From contig NZ_JAGIZA010000004.1 of assembly GCF_017813365.1 (NCBI RefSeq), positions 372,001 to 436,000 on the forward strand: a stretch of DNA of 64,000 nucleotides, written 5' to 3'. This stretch comes from Roseomonas indoligenes (GTDB taxonomy: Bacteria; Pseudomonadota; Alphaproteobacteria; Acetobacterales; Acetobacteraceae). A program made the translations under genes and the position numbers. A model generated the notes under the pieces. That model worked only from the letters and a program-made list of their open reading frames with translations. It was not told the DNA's origin and did no database searches. Shown in pieces: positions 9,140 through 17,885 of the stretch (within the stretch, counting starts at the first letter, position 1; each line of letters starts with the position of its first letter).

Positions 9140-10047
9140 TCCGCTTCCGGCTTCCCCTCGCGCTGCTGGTCGTCGCCCCAGCCCTCCTCACGGGGTGCTG
9201 GAAGGCGGAGGTGCCGCCGCCCCCGGCCGCGGAGGCGCGCTACACGGTGGGCGAGCCCTATCGGCTGGGGAACCTGTGGTTCTACCCGCGCGAGGATTTC
9301 GGGCTGGTGGAGACGGGGCTGGCGAGCGTTGCGGGGGATGCCCGGGCCGGGAGGCGCACGGCCGACGGCGAGGTCTACGACCCCGCGGCCTTGAGCGCGG
9401 CGCACCGCACCCTCCAGCTTCCGGCGATCGTCACGGTGACGAACCTGGAGAACGGGCGCAGCCTGGCCGTGCGGGTGAACGACCGGGGGCCAGTGGATCC
9501 GGGCCGGGCGGTGGAACTCTCCCGCCGCGCCGCCGAGCTTCTGGGGATCGCCCCCGGGCGGCCCGCGCAGGTGCGGCTGGCGGTGGACGGGAATCTCTCC
9601 CGCGCCCTCTCCTCGGGGCTGCCGGCGCCGGAGGGGAGCCGGCCGACCATTGCGGCCGCACCGACGGCGGCGGTGGAGCGCGAGGCCCTGGCCCCGATTG
9701 CCGGCGCGCGGCAGGCGGACCGGGTGCGCGAGGGGCGCGGGCCGCTGGTGGAGGCCGCGGCGGGGACGGAGCGGGGATCGGCGCCGGTGGTGCTGGACGG
9801 GCGCGTGGAACAGGGGCCGGCCTCGCCGGGGGTGCTTTACGTGCAGGGCAGCAGCTTCACCAACCGGGCAGCGGCCGGGCGCCAGGCCGCAAGGATGGGC
9901 GGGGCGCGGGTGGAGCCTTTCGGGACGGCGCGGCAGCAGGAATGGCGTGTCAGGCTCGGTCCCTTCTCCACCCCCGCCGAGGCGGACCAGGCGCTGGAGG
10001 CGGCGTTGCGGGGCGGCGTGACCGAAGCAAGGATCGTGGTGGACTGA
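9136..10047 (+). CDS. rlpA: RlpA-like septal lipoprotein with SPOR domain
   Basis: RlpA proteins act at the septum on naked glycan strands. The 303-residue product has a lipoprotein signal with lipobox LLTG-C21. The double-psi beta-barrel (about 40-130) includes YDPAALSAAHRTLQLP and VRVNDRGP, matching the RlpA signature with its conserved histidine and aspartate. A low-complexity linker follows, then a C-terminal SPOR-type peptidoglycan-binding repeat (about 230-302). The start is GTG at 9136-9138, which overlaps the mltB stop, so the two are translationally coupled. Confidence 0.9.
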   Translation: MIRFRLPLALLVVAPALLTGCWKAEVPPPPAAEARYTVGEPYRLGNLWFYPREDFGLVETGLASVAGDARAGRRTADGEVYDPAALSAAHRTLQLPAIVTVTNLENGRSLAVRVNDRGPVDPGRAVELSRRAAELLGIAPGRPAQVRLAVDGNLSRALSSGLPAPEGSRPTIAAAPTAAVEREALAPIAGARQADRVREGRGPLVEAAAGTERGSAPVVLDGRVEQGPASPGVLYVQGSSFTNRAAAGRQAARMGGARVEPFGTARQQEWRVRLGPFSTPAEADQALEAALRGGVTEARIVVD

Positions 10048-10055
10048 GCGGCGCG

Positions 10056-10074
10056 GGGTGCCTTTCGGGCGCCC
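10056..10074 (+). terminator. Possible weak terminator after rlpA
   Basis: A 7-base-pair stem (GGGTGCC with GGCGCCC, one G-T wobble) closes a TTTCG loop, 9 bases after the rlpA stop. It is followed by TTGATAAAAT rather than a clean T run, so termination may be partial. Confidence 0.3.
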
Positions 10075-10172
10075 TTGATAAAATGGATGAGGACTGGCCG
10101 CTTTTCCTTTAGGGAATCGGGGTCTAGCAGGGGGCGCCGCGCCGGTTCGGGCGCGCCGCGGAAACGGGGGGC

Positions 10173-11387
10173 ATGGGGATGCCGAAGCGTCGGAACGTGA
10201 TCGGGGCAGCGGCGCTGCTCGGTCTTCTGGGCAGCGAGGCGCGGGCGCAGGCGCGGAATGCGCCCGCGCGGGGATCGCGCGCGCCAGCGGGGCCGGTGGG
10301 CACGCCCGCCAGTACCCCGCTCGGGCCGGTGGATACGCTGGGCCGGCAGGTGCTGATCATCGATGCCGATACGGGTGCGACGCTGCTGGAGAAGGCGGCG
10401 GACGAGCGGATGACGCCGTCCTCCATGTCCAAGCTGATGACGGCCTACATCGTCTTTGACCTGCTGAAGCAGGGCCGCTTGAAGATGGACCAGGAACTCC
10501 CGGTCTCCGAGCGCGCCTGGCGCATGGGCGGCAGCAAGATGTTCGTGCAGCTGAACACCTCGGTGAAGGTGGACGACCTGCTGCACGGGGTCATCATCCA
10601 GTCCGGCAACGACGCCTGCGTTGTGCTGGCCGAGGGGATTTCCGGCAGCGAGACGCAGTTCGCGGAGCTGATGAACGACTACGCCAAGCGACTGGGGCTG
10701 AGTGGCAGCAACTTCCGCAATGCGACGGGCTGGCCTGACCCGGAGCACAAAATGACCTGCCGCGACCTGGCCTCGCTGGCCGCGCACATCATCAACGACT
10801 TCCCCGATTACTTTCCGATCTATAGCCAGCGCTCCTTCAAGTGGAACGACATCAACCAGGAGAACCGCAACCCGCTGCTCGGCCGCGTTGCCGGGGCGGA
10901 CGGGATGAAGACGGGGCATACCGAGGAGGCCGGCTACGGCCTGGTAGGCACGGTGAAGCGCGGCGAGCGGCGGCTGATCCTAGTGATCAACGGCCTGCCC
11001 AGCATGGCGTCGCGCCGCGAGGAGGCGGAGCGGCTGATGGAGTGGGGGTTCCGCGAGTTTGAGAACGTCTCCCTCTTCCGCGCCTCCGACACGATCGAGG
11101 AGGCCCCGGTCTATCTCGGCGAGCAGCTGAAGGTGCCGCTGGTCGGTGGGCGCGACGTGCTGCTGACCCTGCCGCGGCAGTGGCGGCGCAACCTGCAGGT
11201 CAAGGTCCGCTACGACAGTCCCGTGCCCGCGCCCGTGGCGAAGGGGCAGGAGTTGGGGCGGCTGGAGGTCTCCGGCGCGGGCGTGCCGCCGATGACCGTG
11301 CCGCTGCTGGCCGGCGCGGATGTGGCGAAGCTGGGGCTGATCCCGCGCATCCCGGCAGTGGTCGGGCGGATGATCAGTGGCGCCTGA
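10173..11387 (+). CDS. dacC: D-alanyl-D-alanine carboxypeptidase (PBP5/6 type)
   Basis: The enzyme trims the terminal D-Ala from peptidoglycan stem peptides. The 404-residue precursor has a signal peptide (about 1-25) and a proline/alanine-rich spacer. The penicillin-binding motifs are complete: S84-M-S-K87, S144-G-N146 and K246-T-G. A C-terminal beta-rich domain (about 300-395) is of the PBP5_C type. The tail is not clearly an amphipathic membrane helix. The last codons overlap the tmk GTG. The exact paralogue (dacA/C/D) cannot be fixed. Confidence 0.92.
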   Translation: MGMPKRRNVIGAAALLGLLGSEARAQARNAPARGSRAPAGPVGTPASTPLGPVDTLGRQVLIIDADTGATLLEKAADERMTPSSMSKLMTAYIVFDLLKQGRLKMDQELPVSERAWRMGGSKMFVQLNTSVKVDDLLHGVIIQSGNDACVVLAEGISGSETQFAELMNDYAKRLGLSGSNFRNATGWPDPEHKMTCRDLASLAAHIINDFPDYFPIYSQRSFKWNDINQENRNPLLGRVAGADGMKTGHTEEAGYGLVGTVKRGERRLILVINGLPSMASRREEAERLMEWGFREFENVSLFRASDTIEEAPVYLGEQLKVPLVGGRDVLLTLPRQWRRNLQVKVRYDSPVPAPVAKGQELGRLEVSGAGVPPMTVPLLAGADVAKLGLIPRIPAVVGRMISGA

Positions 11388-12021
11388 GGCGCCGCCTCTG
11401 CCGGGCCGGTTCATCACGTTGGAGGGTGGGGAAGGGGCGGGGAAGACCACCCTGTCCCGGTCGCTCGCCGCCGCGCTGGCCGAGGTCGGCCTCCCCGTGC
11501 TGCGGACCCGCGAGCCCGGCGGTGCGCCGGGGGCGGAGGCTGTGCGCGGTCTGATCCTCGGGCAGGGGCCATGGGATCCGGTGGCCGAGGCCATGCTGCA
11601 CTTCGCAGCACGCAGGGAGCACGTGGCGCGAACGATCCGGCCCGCGCTCGAGGCGGGAATATGGGTGGTCTGCGACCGCTTCGCCGACAGCACGCTGGCC
11701 TATCAGGGCGCGGGGCAGGGGCTCTCGCACGAGGTGTGGGAGCGTCTCTGCGAGCTCGCGCTGGGTGCGCTGCGACCTGAGCTGACGCTCGTGCTGGACC
11801 TGCCTCCGGAGCGCGGCATGGACCGCGCAATGAGCCGGGGTGATGCGAATCGCTACGAGATGCAGGGCTCCGACTTCCACGCACGGGTCCGGGCGGGGTT
11901 CCTCGCCATCGCGGCCGAGGAGCCCGGGCGTTGCGCCGTCCTGGACGCCGCGGCTTCCGCCGATGCTGTCCTAGCGGCCGCGCTAGGGGCCACGCGCGAG
12001 CGGCTGGCGGCCCCTGTATGA
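11377..12021 (+). CDS. tmk: Thymidylate kinase
   Basis: The enzyme phosphorylates dTMP to dTDP. The 214-residue product has the P-loop GGEGAGKTT (about 17-25), the CDRFADST motif that binds the nucleotide and the LTLVLDLPPE strand, all canonical. The GTG start at 11377 lies inside the 3' end of the carboxypeptidase gene. The stop overlaps the holB ATG as ATGA. The pair tmk-holB is a very common operon arrangement. Confidence 0.96.
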   Translation: MAPEAPPLPGRFITLEGGEGAGKTTLSRSLAAALAEVGLPVLRTREPGGAPGAEAVRGLILGQGPWDPVAEAMLHFAARREHVARTIRPALEAGIWVVCDRFADSTLAYQGAGQGLSHEVWERLCELALGALRPELTLVLDLPPERGMDRAMSRGDANRYEMQGSDFHARVRAGFLAIAAEEPGRCAVLDAAASADAVLAAALGATRERLAAPV

Positions 12022-13034
12022 GCTCCCCGCCCGAGCCCCGGTCGAACCCGGACCTGTTCGGGCACGACCATGCCGCGGCCGCGCTTCGGGAATCGGCGCT
12101 CTCCGGGCGGATGCATCATGGCTGGATGCTGACGGGGCCGCAGGGCGTGGGGAAGGCGACCCTGGCCTGGCGCTATGCCCGTTGGATGCTGGCTGGCATG
12201 CCGGAGGCCCCGATCCCGGGTGAGGCGCCACTCTTCGTACCGGCCGCGGCCCCTCTTTTCGCTCGTGTGGCAGCAGGAGCGCATGCTGACCTGCGCTCCC
12301 TTTCGCCGAACACGGGGGAGAAAGGGAAAAAGGTCCTTATTCGCGTGGAGGAGGTGCGGGAGCTGACGCGCTTCCTTGCCATGACGCCCGCCGAGGGAGG
12401 GTGGCGCGTGGTGGTCATCGAGGACATGGAGGCGATGAACGAGCAGGCGCAGAACGCGCTTCTCAAGACGCTGGAGGAACCACCGCCGCGCGCCGTGCTG
12501 GTGCTGACGGCCTCGGCGCCCGACCGTCTGCTGCCGACCATCCGCAGCCGAGTGCGGAGGCTGGACCTGTTCCCGCTGGAAGCCCCGGCGATGGACTCCG
12601 TGCTCTCCCGCTGGCTGCCTGACATGTCCGGCGATGACCGGAGTGCCCTGGCGCGGCTGGCGGCGGGAAGCCCGGGCCGGGCACTGCTTCTCGCCGAGGG
12701 GGAAGGATTGTCCATGGCGCGGGAGGTGGAAGGATTCCTCGCCCGCCTACCGCGGCCGGAGCCGAGGGAGTTGCACGCCCTTGCGGACCGGCTGACGTCG
12801 AAACGGGACGGGAGCGCCTTCCTGACCTTCTTCGCCCTGCTGCGGGACGCGATCGCGGGCGCGCTGCGCCGGGCGGCACGCGGGGAGAGCGCTGCGCCCT
12901 GGTTGGCCGGGCGCGGCCTTGCCGAGTGGGCGGGGCTGTGGGACATGCTCGGCCGGCTGGCCGACGAGACCGATACGCTCAACCTGGACCGCAGGCAGGC
13001 GGTGCTGACCGGTCTCTCGCGGCTCTCCGTTTAG
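12018..13034 (+). CDS. holB: DNA polymerase III subunit delta prime
   Basis: Delta prime is part of the clamp loader. The product is 338 residues from the ATG at 12018, which overlaps the tmk stop. A longer open frame upstream is only the shadow of tmk. The AAA+ module has HHGWMLTGPQGVGKAT (about 35-50), the sensor-type segment NEQAQNALLKTLEEPP and the SRVRRLDLFPL block. The zinc-binding cysteine cluster found in many homologues is absent, as is usual in alphaproteobacterial HolB. metG starts 45 bases downstream. Confidence 0.92.
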   Translation: MSSPPEPRSNPDLFGHDHAAAALRESALSGRMHHGWMLTGPQGVGKATLAWRYARWMLAGMPEAPIPGEAPLFVPAAAPLFARVAAGAHADLRSLSPNTGEKGKKVLIRVEEVRELTRFLAMTPAEGGWRVVVIEDMEAMNEQAQNALLKTLEEPPPRAVLVLTASAPDRLLPTIRSRVRRLDLFPLEAPAMDSVLSRWLPDMSGDDRSALARLAAGSPGRALLLAEGEGLSMAREVEGFLARLPRPEPRELHALADRLTSKRDGSAFLTFFALLRDAIAGALRRAARGESAAPWLAGRGLAEWAGLWDMLGRLADETDTLNLDRRQAVLTGLSRLSV

Positions 13035-13079
13035 CGGGGGCCGGATCGCGCCGGCGGGTATCAGGCGCGGGATCCGACG

Positions 13080-14633
13080 ATGAGCGAGGCTTGGGCTGAC
13101 AGCGGGAAGCGGTTCTTCCTGACGACGCCGATCTACTACCTGAACGGCCAGCCCCATATCGGCCACGCCTATACCTCCATCGCCGCCGACGTGCTGGCGC
13201 GGTGGAAGCGGCTGGCGGGGCACAAGGTTTTCTTCCTGACCGGCACGGACGAGCATGGGCAGAAGGTGGCGCAGGCCGCCGCGGCCGCCGGCGTGTCCCC
13301 GCAGGAATTCACGGACAACCTGGCCGCAGACTTCCGCGGGATGGCCGAGAAGATCGGCATCTCCTTCGACGACTTCATCCGCACGACGGAGGGGCGGCAC
13401 AAGGCGGCCTGCCAGGCGCTGTGGCAGCGGCTGGCGGATGCCGGGCAGATCTACCTCGGCCATTACGAGGGCTGGTATGCCGTCCGCGACGAGGCCTTCT
13501 ACGGTGAGGACGAGATCGAGGAACGCGACGGGAAGAAGGTGGCCATCGCCTCCGGCGCCCCCGTGGAGTGGACGCGCGAGCCCTCCTACTTCTTCCGACT
13601 CTCCGATTGGACGGACCGGTTGCTGGCCTTCTACGAGGCAAATCCCGACTTCATGGCGCCAGCGAGCACGCGGCGGGAAGTGACCTCCTTCGTCAAGGCG
13701 GGGCTGCAGGACCTTTCCATTTCCCGCACCTCCTTCACATGGGGTGTTCCGGTTCCCGGTGACCCGGCGCATGTGATGTATGTCTGGCTCGACGCGCTGA
13801 CGAACTACATCACGGCCGCGGGGTACCCGGATACCTCATCCCCGAACTGGGATTTCTGGCCGGCGAACGTCCACATCGTCGGCAAGGAGATCACGCGCTT
13901 CCACTGCGTTTACTGGCCCGCTTTCCTTATGGCGGCTGGGCTGGAGCCGCCGCAACGGGTCTTCGCGAATGGGTGGCTGACGATCGAGGGGCAGAAGATG
14001 TCCAAGTCCCTCGGCAACGGGTTGGACCCGCTGGTGCTGGCCGAGGAGTTCGGGCTGGACCCGCTGCGCTATTACCTGCTGCGCGAGGTGCCATTCGGGA
14101 ATGACGGCGACTTCTCCCGCCGTGCCGTGATCGGGCGGCTGAACAGCGAGCTGGCGAACGACCTGGGGAACCTGGCGAACCGCGTGCTCTCGCTGATCGC
14201 GAAGAACTGCGAGGGGCGGCTGCCCGCGTTGACGGAGCCGACCGAAGCGGACCGGGCTCTGCTGGGGCCCGTGGAGGCGCTGCCGGCGCTGGTGGACGAC
14301 GCAATTTCCCGCCAAGCCTTCGGTGAGGCGCTCGAGCGGATCTGGACCGTGGTGCGGCTGGGCAATTCCTGGATCGACGGCCAGAAGCCCTGGGCCTTGC
14401 GGAAGACGGACGCGGACCGGATGGCGGCAGTGCTCCGGAGCCTGCACACGGCGCTGCGGACCCTGGCGACGGTGCTGCAGCCCTTCATGCCCGAGACGAT
14501 GGCGGCGATGCTGGACCAGCTGGGAGTGGGGCAGGGGGCGCGGGCGCTCTCCGACCTGGCGACGCCGCTGGCCGACGGGACGGAACTGTCGGCACCGGTG
14601 CCGCTGTTCCGCAAGATCGAAGAGACGGCGTGA
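13080..14633 (+). CDS. metG: Methionyl-tRNA synthetase
   Basis: The enzyme charges tRNA-Met. The 517 residues include the HIGH-type motif PHIGHAYT (about 23-30) and the KMSKS motif in GQKMSKSLG (about 305). This is the short form without the C-terminal dimerisation/tRNA-binding EMAP-like domain. No four-cysteine zinc knuckle is evident in the connective region, consistent with the class seen in alphaproteobacteria. tatD follows with no gap (TGA then ATG). Confidence 0.96.
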   Translation: MSEAWADSGKRFFLTTPIYYLNGQPHIGHAYTSIAADVLARWKRLAGHKVFFLTGTDEHGQKVAQAAAAAGVSPQEFTDNLAADFRGMAEKIGISFDDFIRTTEGRHKAACQALWQRLADAGQIYLGHYEGWYAVRDEAFYGEDEIEERDGKKVAIASGAPVEWTREPSYFFRLSDWTDRLLAFYEANPDFMAPASTRREVTSFVKAGLQDLSISRTSFTWGVPVPGDPAHVMYVWLDALTNYITAAGYPDTSSPNWDFWPANVHIVGKEITRFHCVYWPAFLMAAGLEPPQRVFANGWLTIEGQKMSKSLGNGLDPLVLAEEFGLDPLRYYLLREVPFGNDGDFSRRAVIGRLNSELANDLGNLANRVLSLIAKNCEGRLPALTEPTEADRALLGPVEALPALVDDAISRQAFGEALERIWTVVRLGNSWIDGQKPWALRKTDADRMAAVLRSLHTALRTLATVLQPFMPETMAAMLDQLGVGQGARALSDLATPLADGTELSAPVPLFRKIEETA

Positions 14634-15407
14634 ATGCTGGTCGATAGCCACTGCCACCTCGACTATTACGGCGAGGAGGAGATCGACGGCGTCGTCACTC
14701 GGGCCCTCGAGGCCGGGGTTGGGCGGATGGTGACGATCGGGACCAAGGTGGAGCAGGCTTCGGCAGTGAAGGCGCTGACGGAGCGGTTTCCGCAGGTCTG
14801 GGGCACGGTGGGGGTGCACCCGCTGAGCGCGGGCGAAGCGCCGATCCCGACGGTGGACGAGATTGTCGCCCTGGCGGACCATCCCCGGATTATCGGGATC
14901 GGGGAGTCGGGGCTGGACTATTTCTATGACAGCTCGCCGCATGATGTGCAGCGGGAGAGCTTTCGGCGGCATATCCGGGCCTGCCAGCGGACGGGCTTGC
15001 CGCTGGCGATCCATGCCCGGGATGCTGATGACGATATCGCAACGATATTGCAGGAGGAGCGTGAGGCGGGTGGGGCATTTTCGGCGCTGCTCCATTGTTT
15101 CTCCTCCACCAGAGCCCTGGCCGAGAGGGTGGTGGCCGATGGGGGATACGTCTCGCTCTCCGGCATTCTGACCTTCCCGAAAAGCCAGGAGCTTCGAGAC
15201 ATCGTGGCGGACCTGCCGGAAGACCGGCTACTGGTGGAGACGGACAGCCCATATCTCGCACCGGTGCCGAAGCGCGGGAAGCGCAACGAGCCGGCCTGGG
15301 TCGGCCACACGGCGGCCGTTCTGGCGAAGGTTCGGGGCTGGGACGTGGCCAAGACGATGGAGATCACCACCGGCAACTTCGAGCGGTTGTTTCAACGTTG
15401 TCGGTAG
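14634..15407 (+). CDS. tatD: TatD-family metal-dependent hydrolase
   Basis: TatD proteins are TIM-barrel deoxyribonucleases/hydrolases with two metals. The N-terminal DSHCHLDYY carries the first metal histidines. IGESGLDYFYD provides the conserved glutamate, and LLHCFSS and LLVETDSPYL complete the active site. The length of 257 residues is normal. The ATG directly follows the metG stop, as in many alphaproteobacteria. In vivo substrate is uncertain. Confidence 0.93.
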   Translation: MLVDSHCHLDYYGEEEIDGVVTRALEAGVGRMVTIGTKVEQASAVKALTERFPQVWGTVGVHPLSAGEAPIPTVDEIVALADHPRIIGIGESGLDYFYDSSPHDVQRESFRRHIRACQRTGLPLAIHARDADDDIATILQEEREAGGAFSALLHCFSSTRALAERVVADGGYVSLSGILTFPKSQELRDIVADLPEDRLLVETDSPYLAPVPKRGKRNEPAWVGHTAAVLAKVRGWDVAKTMEITTGNFERLFQRCR

Positions 15408-15417
15408 GGCGCTGTTT

Positions 15418-16206
15418 TTGTTGAAAGTCACAGTCCTCGGCTGCGGCGGCTCGGGCGGGGTGCCACTTCTGGGTGGGTCCGACGGCCGCGGTGCCTGGGG
15501 GGCTTGCGATCCCGCCGAGATCCGGAACCGGAGGACGCGCTCCAGCATCGTCGTGCAGGGGCCTGATGGTAAAACTCTTCTCGTTGATGCGGGGCCGGAT
15601 CTTAGGGATCAGCTTCTTGCCTGCGGGATTAGCCGGGTCGATGCGGTACTGCTGACCCATCCGCACGCGGACCACGTGCTGGGACTTGATGAGCTCCGGA
15701 TCATGAACCGGATTATGGGCCGTGCCCTGCCGCTCTATGCCACCGAGGAAACCTTGGTCGAGGTTATGCGGCGGTTCGACTACGCTTTCCGGGGGGTGAC
15801 TCCCGGGTTTTTCCGGCCGGCGCTGGATCCGGTGCGGGTGCGGGCCGGTGACACGGTTGAGATCGCTGGCTTCCCGGTGCGGCTGTTCCGGCAAGATCAC
15901 CGGGTCATGGATACGCTGGGGCTGCGGATCGGCGGGTTTGGCTACTCGACCGATGTGGTGGAAATGCCGGAGCCGGGGTTCGAGACTTTGGCCGGGGTTC
16001 GGGACTGGATCGTCGGCTGCTTCCAGCGCACGCCGCACCCCGTGCACGCGCACCTGGACAAGGCGGTGGACTGGTCCCGTCGGATCGGGGCATCGCGGAC
16101 GATCCTGACCCATATGGGACCGGATCTGGACTGGGCGTGGATGCAGGCGAACCTGCCGGCCGGGATCGAGGCCGGGTATGACGGGATGGTGCTGGAGGCG
16201 GCGTGA
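15418..16206 (+). CDS. MBL-fold metallohydrolase (PhnP-like phosphodiesterase)
   Basis: The product has 262 residues with a beta-lactamase-fold metal site HPHADH (about residues 81-86). The N-terminus VTVLGCGGSGGVP is typical of the PhnP/ElaC-like branch that cleaves phosphoribosyl cyclic phosphate or similar phosphodiesters. The start is unusual: two consecutive TTG codons at 15418 and 15421, with an AGGG sequence about 8 bases upstream, and no ATG or GTG before the conserved core. It is the seventh gene of the plus-strand run. The PhnP reaction is known for some family members; here it is an inference. Confidence 0.85.
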   Translation: MLKVTVLGCGGSGGVPLLGGSDGRGAWGACDPAEIRNRRTRSSIVVQGPDGKTLLVDAGPDLRDQLLACGISRVDAVLLTHPHADHVLGLDELRIMNRIMGRALPLYATEETLVEVMRRFDYAFRGVTPGFFRPALDPVRVRAGDTVEIAGFPVRLFRQDHRVMDTLGLRIGGFGYSTDVVEMPEPGFETLAGVRDWIVGCFQRTPHPVHAHLDKAVDWSRRIGASRTILTHMGPDLDWAWMQANLPAGIEAGYDGMVLEAA

Positions 16207-16230
16207 CATGGCTCCTGTATTTTACATAAT
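16203..16230 (+). promoter_or_regulatory. Candidate sigma-70 promoter for mazG
   Basis: GTGACA (16203-16208) and CATAAT (16225-16230) each match the -35 and -10 consensus at five of six positions, with a 16-base spacer. The region is strikingly AT-rich for this genome. The -35 overlaps the stop codon of the upstream gene. Transcription would start near 16237, leaving a leader of about 24 bases before the mazG GTG. Confidence 0.55.
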
Positions 16231-16240
16231 CTACATTATG
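16225..16240. repeat. Perfect inverted repeat over the putative mazG -10
   Basis: CATAAT, four bases CTAC, then ATTATG form a perfect 6-base inverted repeat that covers the putative -10 element and start site. The position would suit a repressor site; the binding protein is unknown. Confidence 0.5.
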
Positions 16241-16260
16241 CACCCGATGGATCGGGTCTC

Positions 16261-17052
16261 GTGAGCGCGGCCGCTGAGGAGCTGGATCGTCTGCTCGCCA
16301 TCATGGTGCGGCTGCGGGCGCCCGATGGATGCCCATGGGACCGTGTGCAGGATTTCGCGTCGATCGCGCCTTACACGGTGGAGGAAGGCTACGAGGTTGC
16401 GGAGGCCATCGGCCGGCGCGATCCGGCCGCGCTGAAGGACGAGTTGGGGGATCTCCTGTTCCAGGTCGTCTACCACTCTCAGATGGCGAATGAGGAAGGC
16501 GACTTTGGCTTTTCTGATGTTGCAAAATCCATCAAGGACAAAATGATACGGCGCCATCCTCATGTCTTCGGAGAGGAGGCCGCGCGGGACGCGGAAACCC
16601 AGATCGAGGCCTGGGAGGTCCAGAAAGCGGCCGAGCGGGCTGCTCGGGCGGAGACGGGAACGCTGGCCGGAGTGGCAGTGAACCTCCCTGCCCTCACCCG
16701 CGCTCTGAAGCTGACCCGCCGGGCGGCGCGGGTCGGGTTTGACTGGCCGGACGCTGGGGCCGTGCTGGACAAGCTGGAGGAAGAGGCCGGCGAGCTGCGG
16801 GCTGAACTGCCCGGGGCTGATCCGGCACGACTGGCGGATGAACTCGGCGACCTGCTGTTCGTGCTGGCGAACCTGGCGCGGAAGTTGGACCTGGACCCGG
16901 AGACCTGCCTGCGCGGCGCAAACGCGAAGTTCGAACGACGTTTCGGCGCAGTGGAGGCCGGGCTTGCGGCAGAGGGCCGTGGGCCGGCGGATGCTTCGCT
17001 GGAGGAGATGGAAGCGCTCTGGGCGGCGGCGACGCGGGCCGAGCGGGCTTAG
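16261..17052 (+). CDS. mazG: Nucleoside triphosphate pyrophosphohydrolase MazG
   Basis: MazG hydrolyses NTPs and dNTPs to monophosphates, a housecleaning and stress function. The 263 residues contain two MazG domains. The first has CPWDRVQ, the metal-binding VEEGYEVAEAI (ExxE) and KDELGDLLFQ. The second repeats EEEAGELRAEL and ADELGDLLFVLANL near residues 175-210. The start is GTG at 16261. It converges on the IMPase gene with a 4-base overlap of the 3' ends (17049-17052). In other alphaproteobacteria mazG often sits by hflX, as here. Confidence 0.93.
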   Translation: MSAAAEELDRLLAIMVRLRAPDGCPWDRVQDFASIAPYTVEEGYEVAEAIGRRDPAALKDELGDLLFQVVYHSQMANEEGDFGFSDVAKSIKDKMIRRHPHVFGEEAARDAETQIEAWEVQKAAERAARAETGTLAGVAVNLPALTRALKLTRRAARVGFDWPDAGAVLDKLEEEAGELRAELPGADPARLADELGDLLFVLANLARKLDLDPETCLRGANAKFERRFGAVEAGLAAEGRGPADASLEEMEALWAAATRAERA

Positions 17053-17885
17053 TCGCCGAGCAGCGCCGCCCTCGCTTCATCCCAGCTCGCGCGGTCCGGG
17101 GTGCAGATCAGGCCGCCGGCGCGGTCGGTGGCCGGGATATAGAGCGTGCCGTCGAAATGGGCGGCGAAGCCACCGGATTCCCGGTGGATCAGCCACCCCG
17201 GCGCATGGTCCCAGGGCATGAGCCGGTTATAGAGCGAGAGGTGAATGTGGCCGGTCGCCAGCAGGCGGTACTCCTGCGCGGCGCAGCCGAGCTGCCAAGT
17301 CTTCGCGAGTCGGGGCAGCCGGGCGGCGACGTGGCTTTTCTGGGGTTCCCTAAGGTAGCCGTAGGAGACGCAGCCCGTCATGTGACTCACAGGCACGGGC
17401 GGCGCGACGTGGAGCGCGGGCCCGCGGCGGCCGTCCTCTCCGGCGATCCAGGCCCCCTCGCCTTCCGCTGCCATCAGCGTATCGGCGCCCACTGGATCGT
17501 GCACCCAGGCCGCGACCACGCGGCCCTCCACGAAGGCCGCGGCCATGCAGCCGAAGATCGCCATTCCCGCGGCGAAGTTCGCAGTGCCGTCCACCGGGTC
17601 CACGACGAAGGCGAGCGGCGCGTCGGCGAGGCGGGCTAACAGGGCGGGATCGGCGGCGCAGGCCTCCTCTCCTACTACGACGCAACCGGGGAACCGTTCC
17701 TGCAGGGCGGCGGTGATCATCCGCTCGGCGCCCTCATCCGCATCCGTCACCATGTCCAGCGGGCCGGACTTGGTGCGGATGTCGGCGGCAGCGAGGTGCC
17801 GGTAGCGGGGCAGGATCTCGGCAAGCGAGGCCGCGCGGAGGACAGCGTCCACCTCCGCCAGGGCAGCAGCGTCGAAGCGAGTCAC
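17049..17885 (-). CDS. Inositol monophosphatase-family phosphatase
   Basis: The 278-residue enzyme belongs to the magnesium-dependent IMPase fold. It has GEEA (first metal ligand), DPVDGTANF (the DPxDGT motif) and WDHAPGWLI near the C-terminus, all in canonical order. The likely substrate is a sugar or inositol phosphate, or histidinol phosphate in some relatives; it cannot be told apart here. The GTG start at 17883-17885 overlaps the hflX stop by 4 bases (GTGA). A longer frame upstream is the shadow of hflX. Confidence 0.9.
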   Translation of the reverse strand: MTRFDAAALAEVDAVLRAASLAEILPRYRHLAAADIRTKSGPLDMVTDADEGAERMITAALQERFPGCVVVGEEACAADPALLARLADAPLAFVVDPVDGTANFAAGMAIFGCMAAAFVEGRVVAAWVHDPVGADTLMAAEGEGAWIAGEDGRRGPALHVAPPVPVSHMTGCVSYGYLREPQKSHVAARLPRLAKTWQLGCAAQEYRLLATGHIHLSLYNRLMPWDHAPGWLIHRESGGFAAHFDGTLYIPATDRAGGLICTPDRASWDEARAALLGD

